NCBI GenBank assembly: GCA_009993005.1
Contig: JAACUH010000069.1
Span: forward strand, 1 to 54,656
DNA length: 54,656 nucleotides
Direction of reading: 5' to 3'
Source: Rhodobacterales bacterium
GTDB taxonomy: Bacteria; Pseudomonadota; Alphaproteobacteria; Rhodobacterales; Rhodobacteraceae
The notes below the pieces were generated by a model. It worked only from the letters and a program-made list of their open reading frames with translations, was not told the origin of the DNA and ran no database searches. Position 1 is the stretch's first letter. The number at the start of each line of letters is the position of its first letter. Positions 43,171-52,499 of this stretch are shown piece by piece. The position numbers and the translations under genes were made by a program.

Positions 43171-44754
43171 TCAGGCTGCGGCCGTCATCAGCACCTGCGC
43201 CTCATAGTGGCGCAATGTGCGGCGTGCGGACGCCCCGTAGCCGCGCCCTGTCCGGGGCTCAAGCGCGGGAAAGAGCGTCGTGATCTCTTCGAGCACGGCC
43301 GCGTCAAAGGCGCTCGCGGTCTGGGGCCCCGGAAGGTAGCTCTCCGTTGCCAGCCCCTCGGACCAGACCACCTGATGGCGGTCAAAGAGGATGTGGACAT
43401 AGGTCACCGCCCCGCCCGCCACCTGCCGCACAGACCGCCCGTTGATCAGATCCTTGGCTGCGACCAGCACCTCTGCCTCGCCAAAGAGAAGCTCTGCCAG
43501 CGCATCGCGGATCAGGATACGGTGCTGCGGCGACACCATCAGCGCCCCATGCGCGCCAAACGTCCCCGCGCGGATCTGCACCGGCGCCAGCGCGCCCTCG
43601 GCCGCCACCGTCCGCTGCCCGATCCAGCGCAAGGGCTGCGGCCCCTCGTCCTGGGTCAGCACCAGATCGCCGGGGCGCAGCGTCTCGACCGGAACCTCGC
43701 CAGCCGGCGTCCGGATCAGCGTGCCGGCGACGAAACAGGGCACCGTGGTGACGGTGACAAAGCCGGTATCGGTCTGTAGCACGGCGCCGGACCCGTCCAG
43801 CGCGGCGGTGGTGTAGGTAAAGCTCACCGTGTCGAGGTCGGCATCGGTGGTGATGGTGATCGTGCCATCGGCGTTGAGCGTGACAACCTGCCCGGTGGTC
43901 AGCGTCACGCTGTCGCCGGGGCTGACCGCAATGCCGTTGATATGGGTGATGACCAGCGTGCCGCCGGTGGTGCTCACGTCATTGCCCAGCACGTCAAAGC
44001 TGCGGGTCGATCCGGTGAACATCGTCAGGTCGTCCTGCTGCGCCACCAGCGTGGTCTGGACCGAATCCGCCGCGATCAGGAGGTTCGAATCATAGGCACT
44101 GTCGGCCACATCCGCGATCCCGATACGGATCGAATTGTTCACCCCCGGATTGACCGGGATGGTGAGCGTCATGGTGACGGTAAATCCGTCCATCTCGGTG
44201 TTGAAGAGGCTGCCGGTGTTCGAGACATAGAGGTTCTGGTTCTCGAGCTGGTTCACACTGCCCACCGCCGTCGGGCCGTTGGCAACCGACAGGGGCACAT
44301 GCGTGCCGTTGATCCAGACGCCCACCACATCGTTGAAGGTAGAGGAGGAATATTCGGGATATTCCTCGGACGAAAAGACAAAGCGCATCGTCATCACATT
44401 GCCGGTCGGCACAAAGGTCACGTCGAGCCATGACGCGTCGAATGTCGCGCCGCCCGCAATGGCATTGAACTGCGCATTGCCGTCGATCCCGGCGGTGTTG
44501 CTGCTGGTGCCGGCGGAGGTATTCGCATTGGGCCCGACGCTGGTGAATGACGCCGCCTGCCCGGTGGACAGGATCACCCCGCTCTCCGCCGGCACCACGC
44601 CCGGCGACAACTGCCCGTTGGAATAGATCGCCGAGGAGTTCGGGTCGCCCGTGTAGCTCGCCGAAACCACGGTTGCGCCGTCACCAAAGATCGTCTGGGC
44701 CATCTGCACGGCCGTCGCATTCGTCTGATAGGTAAGCTCTACACCCGCAACCAT
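43171..44754 (-). CDS. Choice-of-anchor-L-type surface protein with C-terminal Hint domain
   Basis: 527 residues from the ATG at 44754 (AGGAG seven bases before). The N-terminal part resembles the choice-of-anchor L domain of exported proteins (QTIFGDGATVVSASYTGD, ESGVILSTGQAASF, MRFVFSSEEYPEY, FNDVVGVWINGTHV), followed by an Ig/cadherin-like stretch (about 235-335). The Hint domain begins at Cys340 in VPCFVAGTLIRTP and includes VETLRPGDLVLTQDEGPQ, ALMVSPQHRILIRD and LVAAKDLING. There is no Sec signal, so export by a type I system is likely, but none is visible here. The Hint domain might anchor or cleave it. Confidence 0.83.
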   Translation of the reverse strand: MVAGVELTYQTNATAVQMAQTIFGDGATVVSASYTGDPNSSAIYSNGQLSPGVVPAESGVILSTGQAASFTSVGPNANTSAGTSSNTAGIDGNAQFNAIAGGATFDASWLDVTFVPTGNVMTMRFVFSSEEYPEYSSSTFNDVVGVWINGTHVPLSVANGPTAVGSVNQLENQNLYVSNTGSLFNTEMDGFTVTMTLTIPVNPGVNNSIRIGIADVADSAYDSNLLIAADSVQTTLVAQQDDLTMFTGSTRSFDVLGNDVSTTGGTLVITHINGIAVSPGDSVTLTTGQVVTLNADGTITITTDADLDTVSFTYTTAALDGSGAVLQTDTGFVTVTTVPCFVAGTLIRTPAGEVPVETLRPGDLVLTQDEGPQPLRWIGQRTVAAEGALAPVQIRAGTFGAHGALMVSPQHRILIRDALAELLFGEAEVLVAAKDLINGRSVRQVAGGAVTYVHILFDRHQVVWSEGLATESYLPGPQTASAFDAAVLEEITTLFPALEPRTGRGYGASARRTLRHYEAQVLMTAAA

Positions 44755-45037
44755 CGTCTCACTCCTGCTCGATCCCTTGAGCAGCGGCGCACGACCAGAC
44801 GGAGACCAGAGCCCCGTCCACCAGATGTAGCGGTGCGCGTTATGCGTCACCTATGATCTTGGGTCTGCCCTGCCTCGGGACGTCTTATTGAGGACAGTTT
44901 ACCGAAAATTTGCCATGAATGTGAGGGGTTTATCGGCCGCGCCCCGCCTGCCGCCCCGACTGTTACCCGCCCGCCACAGCCCGTTTGCACCCGCCGCCCG
45001 CCCGCGCTATCCCTGTCGCATTCCGCAGGAGAGCCCG

Positions 45038-46186
45038 ATGCCGCATGCCACCGACCCCGTCGCCCTGACCGCAGCCCTGGTGCGCTGCCCCTCCGTCACG
45101 CCCGATGAGGCCGGCACACTCGCCCTGCTGCAGGACCTGCTCGCAGGCGCGGGCTTTGCCTGCACCCGCGTGGACCGCGGCGGGATCAGCAACCTTTTCG
45201 CCCGCTGGGGGCGCCCCGGCGCCAACCGCAGCTTCGGCTTCAACGGCCATGTCGATGTGGTGCCTGTGGGCGACCGCGCAGGGTGGAGCGTGGACCCGTT
45301 CGGCGCCGAGATCATCGACGGCTGGCTTTACGGGCGCGGATCGACCGACATGAAATCCGGCGTCGCGGCCTTTGTCGCGGCGGCGGTGGATTTCGTACGC
45401 GCCACGCCCCCCGACGGCGCCGTGATCCTCGCCATCACCGGCGATGAAGAGGCCGACGCCACCGATGGCACCCTGGCCCTGCTCGACTGGATGGCGCAGC
45501 AGGGCGAGGCGATGTCGGTCTGCCTGGTGGGCGAACCCACCTGCCCCGAGGTGCTGGGCGAAGCGATGAAGATCGGCCGCCGCGGCTCGCTCAACGCGCA
45601 TGTCACCGTGACCGGGGTGCAGGGCCACTCCGCCTATCCCGCCCGCTACGTGAACCCGCTCAGCGCCATGGCGCGCCTGATGGACCGGCTCGCCTCGCAT
45701 CCGCTCGACACAGGCAACGCGCATTTCGACCCCTCCTCGCTCGCCATCGTCACCATCGACACCGGCAACCCGGCAACCAATGTCGTCCCCGCCCAGTGCC
45801 GCGCCACGCTCAACATCCGCTTCAACGACATGCACAGCGGCGCCAGCCTCACCGCCTGGATGCAGGCCGAGGCCGATGCGGTCGCGCGCGACTTCGGCGT
45901 GCAGATCGCGCTCGCCGTCAAGGTCTCGGGCGAAAGCTTTCTCACCCCGCCCGGCCCGCTTTCCACCCTCGTGGCCGATGCCGTGCTGGCCGAAACCGGC
46001 CTGCGCCCCGCCCCCTCGACCTCGGGCGGCACCTCGGACGCGCGCTTTGTCAAGGATCACTGCCCCGTCGTCGAGTTCGGCCTTGTCGGCAAACGCATGC
46101 ACGCCGTCGATGAACGCGTCAGCATCGCAGAGATCCACAAACTCAAGGCGATCTACAGCCGCATCCTGACCACCTATTTCGCCTGA
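45038..46186 (+). CDS. dapE: Succinyl-diaminopimelate desuccinylase
   Basis: Zinc peptidase-like enzyme that yields LL-diaminopimelate and succinate. The 382 residues show [12 protein letters not shown] (metal His71, Asp73), [14 protein letters not shown] (bridging Asp), [14 protein letters not shown] (catalytic and metal Glu), the dimerisation domain with [20 protein letters not shown], and [11 protein letters not shown] near the end, all DapE-specific. The ATG at 45038 is six bases from AGGAG; longer in-frame sequence (to 44888) is Pro/Arg-rich and improbable. The 283-base interval to the divergent Hint gene holds no other gene. Confidence 0.96.
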   Translation: MPHATDPVALTAALVRCPSVTPDEAGTLALLQDLLAGAGFACTRVDRGGISNLFARWGRPGANRSFGFNGHVDVVPVGDRAGWSVDPFGAEIIDGWLYGRGSTDMKSGVAAFVAAAVDFVRATPPDGAVILAITGDEEADATDGTLALLDWMAQQGEAMSVCLVGEPTCPEVLGEAMKIGRRGSLNAHVTVTGVQGHSAYPARYVNPLSAMARLMDRLASHPLDTGNAHFDPSSLAIVTIDTGNPATNVVPAQCRATLNIRFNDMHSGASLTAWMQAEADAVARDFGVQIALAVKVSGESFLTPPGPLSTLVADAVLAETGLRPAPSTSGGTSDARFVKDHCPVVEFGLVGKRMHAVDERVSIAEIHKLKAIYSRILTTYFA

Positions 46187-46189
46187 CCC

Positions 46190-46217
46190 CATCATCTTTT
46201 GGCCAGAAATATCCCGG
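46190..46217 (-). repeat. Dispersed GATATTT...AAGATGAA element, copy 4
   Basis: Reverse-strand CCGGGATATTTCTGG followed by CCAAAAGATGATG, just after dapE but in the opposite orientation to it. It is most like copy 1 in its GGCCAAAAGATG half. Confidence 0.6.
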
Positions 46218-46223
46218 GGTCCG

Positions 46224-46331
46224 GGGCAGCGCCCCGGGACTTTGCCATTCTTGCAAGCAGAATGGACGATGGGCAGCGCCCCGGGACTTTGCCTTTGGTG
46301 AAAGCACAATGGGCGACGGGCAGAGCCCCGG
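46224..46331. repeat. 47-bp tandem repeat, about 2.3 copies
   Basis: GGGCAGCGCCCCGGGACTTT starts two consecutive 47-base units (46224-46270 and 46271-46317), with the remainder (AAGCAnAATGGnCGAn at the unit ends) partly conserved, and a truncated third unit begins GGGCAGAGCCCCGG at 46318. Each unit holds a GGGGC...GCCCC-type hairpin. It fills the dapE-rnr interval with the dispersed element. Confidence 0.8.
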
Positions 46332-46374
46332 CTTTCCCCATGACGCGCCACGCGACCCATGTTAGGCATCCGAC

Positions 46375-48684
46375 ATGACCCAGATCCCGACCAAAGACGC
46401 CATCCTGCAATGGATCGCGGACAACCCCACCCTCACCGCCAAGCGCGACATCGCGCGCGCCTTCGGCATCAAGGGCGCCGACCGCATCCCGCTCAAGCAG
46501 CTTCTGCGCGAGATGGAGGCCTCGGGCGACCTCACCCGGCGCAAGCGCAGCTACCGCGAGGCCGACACCTTGCCGCCGGTGAGCGTGATCGAGGTCACGG
46601 GGGTGGACGCTGACGGCCATATGCTCGCCCGCCCGCTGGAATGGGGCGGCGAGGGGATCGCGCCCGTCATCCTGATGCTGGCGCGCGACGGCGACCCGGC
46701 CCTGGGCGCGGGCGACCGGCTGCTCGCCCGGCTCACCGCGACGCCCGGCGAGGATCATCCCTACAGCGCCCGCGTGATCCGCCGCATCGGGGTCAATCCG
46801 CTGCGTATTCTTGGCATCTACCGCAAGGCCACCGAAGGCGGCCGCATCCTGCCCATCGACAAGAAGGCCGAGACGCAATGGACCGTCTCCGCCGGCAATG
46901 ACCACGGCGCGCGCGACGGTGAACTGGTCGAGGCCGAACAGGCCGGGCCCAAGGGCCGCATGGGCCTGCCCAAGGCGCGTATCATCGCGCGTCTGGGCGA
47001 CCCGACCGCGCCGCGCGCGGTGTCGCTCATCGCGATCCACCAGCACGCGATCCCCGACCATTTCCCCGATGCCGTGCTGGCCGAGGCCGAAGCGGCGGCC
47101 GAGGTGGGCACAGAAGCGGGCACAGAAGCGGGCAGAGAAGCGGGCACAGAGGCGGGCAGAGCGGCGGGCGTCCCGGGCCGCGAGGACTTGCGCCATCTGC
47201 CGCTCGTCACCATCGACCCCTCGGATGCGCGCGACCGCGACGATGCCTGCCTCGCGCAGCCCGACCCCGACCCGAAAAACCCCGGCGGGTTCATCCTCTG
47301 GGTCGCCATCGCCGATGTGGCCCATTACGTCCGACCGCAGTCGCAGCTTGACCGCGAGGCGCGCAAGCGGGGCAATTCCACCTATTTCCCCGACCGCGTG
47401 GTGCCGATGCTGCCCGACCGGCTGTCGGGTGATCTGTGTTCGCTGCACGAGGACGTGCCGCGCGCCTGCATCGCCGTGCGGATGCGGATCGACGCGCAGG
47501 GGCGCAAGATCGACCACGCCTTCACCCGTGGCCTGATGCAGTCGCGCGCGAGCCTCGCCTACGAAGAGGTGCAGGCCGCGATGGACGGGATGGAGGTGCC
47601 AAAGGTCGCGCCGCTGCTCGACGAAGTCATCCGCCCGCTCTATGCGGCCTTCGGCGCGCTGATGCGCGCGCGCGCCGCGCGCCAGCCGCTCGAGCTTGAC
47701 CTGCCCGAGCGGCGCATCGAGCTTGACGCCGCGGGCCAGGTCGCTTCTGTCGCCTTCAAGCAAAGGCTCGATGCGCACAAGCTGATCGAGGAATTCATGG
47801 TGCTGGCCAATGTCTGCGCCGCCGAGACGCTGATCGCCAGACGCACGCCGCTCTTGTTTCGCGTGCACGAGGAACCCAATCCGCAAAAGCTCGACGCGCT
47901 GCGCGAGATCGCGCAATCGGCGGGGCTGGTGCTGGCCAAAGGGCAGGTGCTAAAGACCGCGCATCTCAACCGCCTTCTCGAACAGGCGTCGGGCACGGAC
48001 CATGACGAGCTGATCAACATGTCCACCCTGCGCTCCATGACGCAGGCCTATTACAACGCTGAAAACCTAGGCCATTTCGGCCTCGCGCTGATGAATTACG
48101 CGCATTTCACCTCGCCCATCCGCCGCTACAGCGACCTCATCGTGCATCGCGGGCTGATCACCGCGCATCGCTGGGGCGATGACGGGCTGAGCGTGCAGGA
48201 CATCGAACAGCTCGACGAAACCGCGGTGATGATTTCGGACACCGAACGCCGGTCGATGATGGCCGAGCGTGACACGACCGACCGCTATCTGGCGGCCTTC
48301 CTGTCCGACCGTGTGGGGGCCGAGATGGAGGGGCGGATCAGCGGCATCGCCCGCTTTGGCGTGTTCGTAAAGCTTGACGGCACCGGCGCCGACGCGCTGA
48401 TCCCGATCCGCACGCTGGGGGCAGAGTTCTTTCATTATGACGCCGAAAGCCAGACGCTGATGGGCGCCGATACCGGCACGCTGATCGGGCTGGGCCAGCG
48501 CGTGACGGTGAAACTCGCCGAGGCGGCGCCGGTCACCGGCGGGCTGATCGCGGAACTGGTCAAGCTCGACGACCGTTTCCTGCCCAAGGGGCCCGCCGCC
48601 AGCCGGGGCAAGCCGCCCCGCCGCAAGCTCGGGCAGGCCAAGGCCGCCAAGGCCAAACGCACCGTGAGCCGCAACCGCCGCTGA
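46375..48684 (+). CDS. rnr: Ribonuclease R
   Basis: Processive 3'-5' exoribonuclease that degrades structured RNA. The 769 residues comprise an N-terminal helix-turn-helix (1-65), cold-shock domains, the RNB catalytic domain from about residue 280 ([18 protein letters not shown] with the metal Asp residues, then [20 protein letters not shown]), [18 protein letters not shown], an S1 domain (about 645-735) and a basic tail ([20 protein letters not shown]). Oddity: the linker before the RNB domain contains five tandem 12-base units (47107-47166) coding GTEA/GREA. The ATG follows CCGAC without a clear ribosome site. Confidence 0.96.
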   Translation: MTQIPTKDAILQWIADNPTLTAKRDIARAFGIKGADRIPLKQLLREMEASGDLTRRKRSYREADTLPPVSVIEVTGVDADGHMLARPLEWGGEGIAPVILMLARDGDPALGAGDRLLARLTATPGEDHPYSARVIRRIGVNPLRILGIYRKATEGGRILPIDKKAETQWTVSAGNDHGARDGELVEAEQAGPKGRMGLPKARIIARLGDPTAPRAVSLIAIHQHAIPDHFPDAVLAEAEAAAEVGTEAGTEAGREAGTEAGRAAGVPGREDLRHLPLVTIDPSDARDRDDACLAQPDPDPKNPGGFILWVAIADVAHYVRPQSQLDREARKRGNSTYFPDRVVPMLPDRLSGDLCSLHEDVPRACIAVRMRIDAQGRKIDHAFTRGLMQSRASLAYEEVQAAMDGMEVPKVAPLLDEVIRPLYAAFGALMRARAARQPLELDLPERRIELDAAGQVASVAFKQRLDAHKLIEEFMVLANVCAAETLIARRTPLLFRVHEEPNPQKLDALREIAQSAGLVLAKGQVLKTAHLNRLLEQASGTDHDELINMSTLRSMTQAYYNAENLGHFGLALMNYAHFTSPIRRYSDLIVHRGLITAHRWGDDGLSVQDIEQLDETAVMISDTERRSMMAERDTTDRYLAAFLSDRVGAEMEGRISGIARFGVFVKLDGTGADALIPIRTLGAEFFHYDAESQTLMGADTGTLIGLGQRVTVKLAEAAPVTGGLIAELVKLDDRFLPKGPAASRGKPPRRKLGQAKAAKAKRTVSRNRR
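47107..47166 (+). repeat. Five in-frame 12-bp repeats within rnr
   Basis: GGCACAGAAGCG-type units, five in a row, coding Gly-(Thr/Arg)-(Glu/Ala)-Ala in the linker between the cold-shock and RNB domains. Unit length 12 keeps the frame, so copy number could vary without harm to the enzyme. Confidence 0.93.
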
Positions 48685-48701
48685 ACCGAGGACCATCCCG
48701 C

Positions 48702-49748
48702 ATGACCGATACCCGCGCCCTCGTCCTCGAAGAGAAAGGCCGCCTCGCCCTGCGCGACTGTCCGGTTGCCGAAACGCTGGGGCCTGACGATGTGCGCGTG
48801 GCGATCCATACCGTCGGGATCTGCGGATCGGATGTGCATTACTACACGCACGGCGCCATCGGCCCCTTTGTGGTGCGCGCGCCGATGATCCTCGGGCACG
48901 AGGCATCGGGCACCGTGACCGAGGTGGGCGCCGGGGTGACGACGCTCGCGGTGGGCGACCGTGTCTGCATGGAGCCCGGCATCCCCAACCCCATCGGCCG
49001 CGCGACGCGGCTGGGGATGTACAACCTCGACCCCGATGTGCGGTTCTGGGCGACGCCGCCGGTGCATGGCGTGCTGCGCGCCAGCGTGGTGCATCCGGCC
49101 GCCTTTGCCTTCAAGCTGCCTGACAGCGTCAGCTTTGCCGCCGCCGCGATGGTCGAGCCGCTGGCGGTGGGCGTGCATGCCGTGACCAAGGCGCGCGCGC
49201 GGCCCGGCCATGTCGCGGTGGTGATGGGTGCCGGGCCGATCGGGCTCGTCACCGTGCTGGCGGCGCTCGCCGCCGGCTGCGCGCATGTGGTGGTGAGCGA
49301 TGTGGACGACAGCAAGCTCGCCATCGCCGCGGGCCTTGGTGCGGTGAGCACGGTCAATGTCCGCAGCGGGTCGCTGGCCGATGCGGTGGCGGCGGCAACG
49401 ACGGGCTGGGGGGCGGATGTGGTCTATGAATGCTCGGGCGACGCGCGCGCGGCCGCAAGCGTCTTTGCGCCGCTCTGCCCCGGTGGTGTGGTGGTCTTTG
49501 TCGGCATGCCGCTTGCCCCCATCGCCTATGACGTGCCCGCCGCCCAGATCAAGGAGGCGCGGGTCGAACATGTGTTCCGCTATGCCCATGTCTTTGACGC
49601 ATGTGTGGCGATGCTGGGGGCGGGGGCCATCGACCTTGCCCCGCTGATCACCCGGACATGGGATTTCAAGGACAGCGTCGAAGCCTTCGCATTGGCCGCG
49701 CAGGGGCCTGCCGGACAGGTCAAGATGCAGATCGTGCTGGGCGGTTAG
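48702..49748 (+). CDS. Zinc-type polyol (xylitol/sorbitol-like) dehydrogenase
   Basis: NAD-dependent medium-chain dehydrogenase, 348 residues, oxidising a sugar alcohol to a ketose. The catalytic zinc site is [13 protein letters not shown] and GHEASG, the coenzyme site [20 protein letters not shown]. The structural-zinc cysteines are absent (the lobe reads [17 protein letters not shown]), as in many xylitol dehydrogenases. The following murein transglycosylase starts four bases downstream, though functionally unrelated. Which polyol is used cannot be told; no transporter or kinase is adjacent. Confidence 0.87.
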   Translation: MTDTRALVLEEKGRLALRDCPVAETLGPDDVRVAIHTVGICGSDVHYYTHGAIGPFVVRAPMILGHEASGTVTEVGAGVTTLAVGDRVCMEPGIPNPIGRATRLGMYNLDPDVRFWATPPVHGVLRASVVHPAAFAFKLPDSVSFAAAAMVEPLAVGVHAVTKARARPGHVAVVMGAGPIGLVTVLAALAAGCAHVVVSDVDDSKLAIAAGLGAVSTVNVRSGSLADAVAAATTGWGADVVYECSGDARAAASVFAPLCPGGVVVFVGMPLAPIAYDVPAAQIKEARVEHVFRYAHVFDACVAMLGAGAIDLAPLITRTWDFKDSVEAFALAAQGPAGQVKMQIVLGG

Positions 49749-49752
49749 GCCG

Positions 49753-51009
49753 ATGCAAAAGGCGACCCTCATGGTCCTGCTCGCGCTCGCGGCCCCGCCG
49801 CTGGCCGCCGACCCCGATGCCGCACCATCCCTGCAAGAGGCCCCCGCCATGCCCGACCCTGCCGCCACCGACCCGACCGAGAGCCTCGCGCGCTGGATCA
49901 CCGATTTCCGCCCCCGCGCGCTGGCCGAAGGGATCAGCGCCGCGACATTCGACGCGGCCTTTGCCGGGGTGACGCTGAACGAAACCGTCCTGACCCGCGA
50001 CCGCAACCAGAACGAGTTTACCAAGACGATCTGGGATTATCTCGCGACCGCCGTGTCGGATGATCGCATCGCCAGCGGCCGTGCGGCGCTGGCGCGGCAT
50101 GGGCAGGTGCTCGACGCGATCGAGGCACGTTATGGCGTGGACAAGCATGTCGTCGTGGCAATCTGGGGGCTCGAGAGCGCCTATGGCGCGGTGCGCGGCG
50201 ACACGCCGATCATCGAGGCGATGGCGACGCTGGCCCATGACGGGCGGCGCGGCGCGTTCTACGAGGCGCAATTGCTGGCCGCGCTGCGTATCCTCGACAG
50301 CGGCGTGGTGACACCTGACCGGATGCGGGGAAGCTGGGCAGGGGCGATGGGGCATACGCAGTTCATGCCCACGTCCTACGAGGCGCTTGCGGTTGATTTC
50401 ACGGGCGACGGACGGCGCGATATCTGGGGCGATGACCCGACCGATGCGCTCGCCTCGACGGCCGCCTATCTCGCCGCGAATGGCTGGGTGACGGGCCAGC
50501 CCTGGGGGGTGGAGGTGAGGCTGCCCGAGGGTTTCGACTATCTGATGGCCGACCGCGCGGTGACGAAATCGCCCGCGCTCTGGGCGGCGCTGGGCGTGCG
50601 CGACACGGCGGGGCGTGCGGTGCCGCTGCATGGCCGGGCTTCGGTCCTGCTGCCGGGCGGGGCGCGGGGCGCGGCCTTCATGATCTTCGACAATTTCCGC
50701 GCGCTGGAAAGTTACAACACCGCCGATGCCTATGTGATCGCGGTGGGGCATCTGGCCGACCGGCTGCGGGGCGGCGGGCCTATTGTCGGCACATGGCCTT
50801 ATGACGACCGTGCGCTGACCTTTGCCGAGCGGCAGGAGATGCAGGCGCTGCTCACCCGGGCCGGTTTCGACACCAGGGGCGTGGATGGGCTGGTCGGGCC
50901 CAACACGATCAACGCGATCCGCGGCTTTCAGCAGGCGCGCGGCCATGTGCCCGATGGCTATGCCTCGCTCGCGCTGCTCACCCTGTTGCAGGGCGACGCC
51001 GCGCGTTAG
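49753..51009 (+). CDS. Lytic murein transglycosylase, MltB family, with peptidoglycan-binding domain
   Basis: Cleaves glycan strands of peptidoglycan to 1,6-anhydro ends. The 418 residues have a signal peptide (to about ALAAPPLAA, 19), an SLT_2 domain (about 45-335) with catalytic Glu141 in IWGLESAYGAVRGDTP, GSWAGAMGHTQFMPTSY and NFRALESYNTADAYVIAVGH, and a C-terminal PG_binding_1 domain (about 350-410, RAGFDTRGVDGLVGPNTINA). No lipobox cysteine is seen, so it is periplasmic and soluble. It converges with the MaoC-like gene; the two stops overlap by four bases. Confidence 0.93.
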   Translation: MQKATLMVLLALAAPPLAADPDAAPSLQEAPAMPDPAATDPTESLARWITDFRPRALAEGISAATFDAAFAGVTLNETVLTRDRNQNEFTKTIWDYLATAVSDDRIASGRAALARHGQVLDAIEARYGVDKHVVVAIWGLESAYGAVRGDTPIIEAMATLAHDGRRGAFYEAQLLAALRILDSGVVTPDRMRGSWAGAMGHTQFMPTSYEALAVDFTGDGRRDIWGDDPTDALASTAAYLAANGWVTGQPWGVEVRLPEGFDYLMADRAVTKSPALWAALGVRDTAGRAVPLHGRASVLLPGGARGAAFMIFDNFRALESYNTADAYVIAVGHLADRLRGGGPIVGTWPYDDRALTFAERQEMQALLTRAGFDTRGVDGLVGPNTINAIRGFQQARGHVPDGYASLALLTLLQGDAAR

Positions 51010-51800
51010 CGCACCCGCGCCGTCATGCATTGCCGCCCGTCGCGGCCCGCGACCCAGAGCGTCTGGCCCTGCGCGCAGAGCCGCGCGGGCTCGTTCGCCA
51101 GCAATGGCGCCGTGGCGCGGTAGCTGATCTCGGTCAGCGGCGCGCGGGCCTCGGCCAGCATCACCAGCATCTGCACCAGAAGCGGGCCGTGCACCACGAG
51201 GCCGCCGTAGCCCTCGACCCCGCGCGCATAGTCCGCGTCGTAATGGATGCGGTGCCCGTTGCAGGTCAGCGCGGAGTAGCGGAACAGCAGAGTGCTGTCG
51301 GCCTGCCAGTCATAGGCGACCTCGGCCGTCTCGGGGGCGCGGGGGGCCAGGGGGGCGGGGCCCTCGCCTGCCGCCTCGCGATAGACAAGCTCCTGCCATT
51401 CGGTCAGCGCCAGTGCGCGGCGCTGCCGAATGTCATGGCGCAGCCGGACAAAGGCAAGGCGGCCCGAACGCCCCTCGCGCCGCGTCACGGCTTCGACGGC
51501 GGTGATGCGCTCGGCCTGCATCCCGGCGATCAGCGGCTGGTGGAAAAGGACGCGCCCGGCGGCCCACATCCGCCGCGGCAGGGCGATGCCGGGAATACGC
51601 ACGTCGGGGCGCGGATGCCCGTCGGGGCCGAGGTCGGCGGGCGGGCGCGGGTCCCAGAAATAGATCTGGTGGAAAAAGCCGGGCAGGGGGCTGCCCGCCA
51701 TGATGTCGGGCTCTTGTCCCAGCGCGGCCTGGAGCGCGCGCGCCCGCGCAGGGTCGAGCGTGTCGGGCAGGCTGTGCAGGCGCGAGGCGGGCAAGGTCAT
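51006..51800 (-). CDS. MaoC-like/HTD2-type acyl-CoA hydratase
   Basis: Predicted hot-dog-fold hydratase acting on a C4-like unsaturated acyl-CoA, 264 residues. The C-terminal hot-dog motif is FRYSALTCNGHRIHYDADYA followed by GYGGLVVHGPLLVQ, with the hydratase Asp/His pattern. The N-terminal half is a degenerate hot dog with LPGFFHQIYFWDPRP. It resembles mesaconyl-C4-CoA (3-methylfumaryl-CoA) hydratases, but no citramalate/mesaconate genes are nearby. The last residues are GRDGRQCMTARVR. FMN reductase is the upstream neighbour on the same strand, 45 bases away. Confidence 0.8.
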   Translation of the reverse strand: MTLPASRLHSLPDTLDPARARALQAALGQEPDIMAGSPLPGFFHQIYFWDPRPPADLGPDGHPRPDVRIPGIALPRRMWAAGRVLFHQPLIAGMQAERITAVEAVTRREGRSGRLAFVRLRHDIRQRRALALTEWQELVYREAAGEGPAPLAPRAPETAEVAYDWQADSTLLFRYSALTCNGHRIHYDADYARGVEGYGGLVVHGPLLVQMLVMLAEARAPLTEISYRATAPLLANEPARLCAQGQTLWVAGRDGRQCMTARVR

Positions 51801-51845
51801 GCCCGCCTGTCTAGCCTGCGCTTGGGGGCAAGGGAAATCCCCGCT

Positions 51846-52385
51846 CTAGCCTGCGCGGCTTGCCGCCTTGCGCAATTCAGCCATCAGTTCGGCCAGCGTC
51901 GCGCTGTAGTGGGCAGAGGTCAGGTGGCCCTGCGCGTCGAATTGCTCGGCCGAGGCCGCCAGCATCATCTCGGGCCCCGCCAGCACATGGGCGCGGAACG
52001 GGTTGAGGCACAGCCGCAGCGAAAACTGTGCCCGCTCGCCACCCCCGCGCCCCGCTGCCGCCGACATGATCGCAACCGGCTTGTCCCGCCAGGGCGAAGG
52101 CTGCGTCCGGCTCACCCAGTCGAGCGCGTTCTTGAGCACGCCCGACAGCGCCTTGTTGTATTCCGGCGTCGAGATCACCACCGCGTCGGCCTGCGCGATC
52201 TGGGTGGCGAGGGCTGTGACCTTGGCCGGGATGCCGTTGGCCTCGACATCCGCATTGTAAAGCGGCAGGTCGATGTCGGCCTCGACATAGCTGTCGGGGG
52301 CAAAGTGCAGCGCGGCCTCGCGCAGAAGCATGCGGTTGGTTGAGGCGGCGCGCAATGCGCCGCAAATGCCCAGAAGTGTTGTCAT
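51846..52385 (-). CDS. NAD(P)H-dependent FMN reductase (flavodoxin fold)
   Basis: Reduces FMN or quinones using NAD(P)H; 179 residues. The flavin-phosphate loop is GICGALRAASTNRMLL; STPEYNKALSGVLKNALDW is the family's second signature, and AIMSAAAGRGGGERAQF lies before the dimer helix. It resembles the ChrR/YieF and FMN_red group. The ATG has a moderate ribosome site. The role here is unknown. Confidence 0.88.
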   Translation of the reverse strand: MTTLLGICGALRAASTNRMLLREAALHFAPDSYVEADIDLPLYNADVEANGIPAKVTALATQIAQADAVVISTPEYNKALSGVLKNALDWVSRTQPSPWRDKPVAIMSAAAGRGGGERAQFSLRLCLNPFRAHVLAGPEMMLAASAEQFDAQGHLTSAHYSATLAELMAELRKAASRAG

Positions 52386-52499
52386 GTGGTCCCTGCCGGT
52401 TTGCTGTCCACCCTAGGTAACACCGGGCCGGCGCCGGGCAAGGGATTGTCACTGTCCGCCGGCTGAACCATGGTGCTGCCGCAACGGGTGGAGGCGCAG

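Noticed and set aside
52386-52499. ThDP or other riboswitch upstream of the ThDP enzyme (and of dxs)
   Set aside because: No conserved riboswitch core could be found and the upstream spaces (114 and 15 bases) are short or GC-rich without the needed stems.
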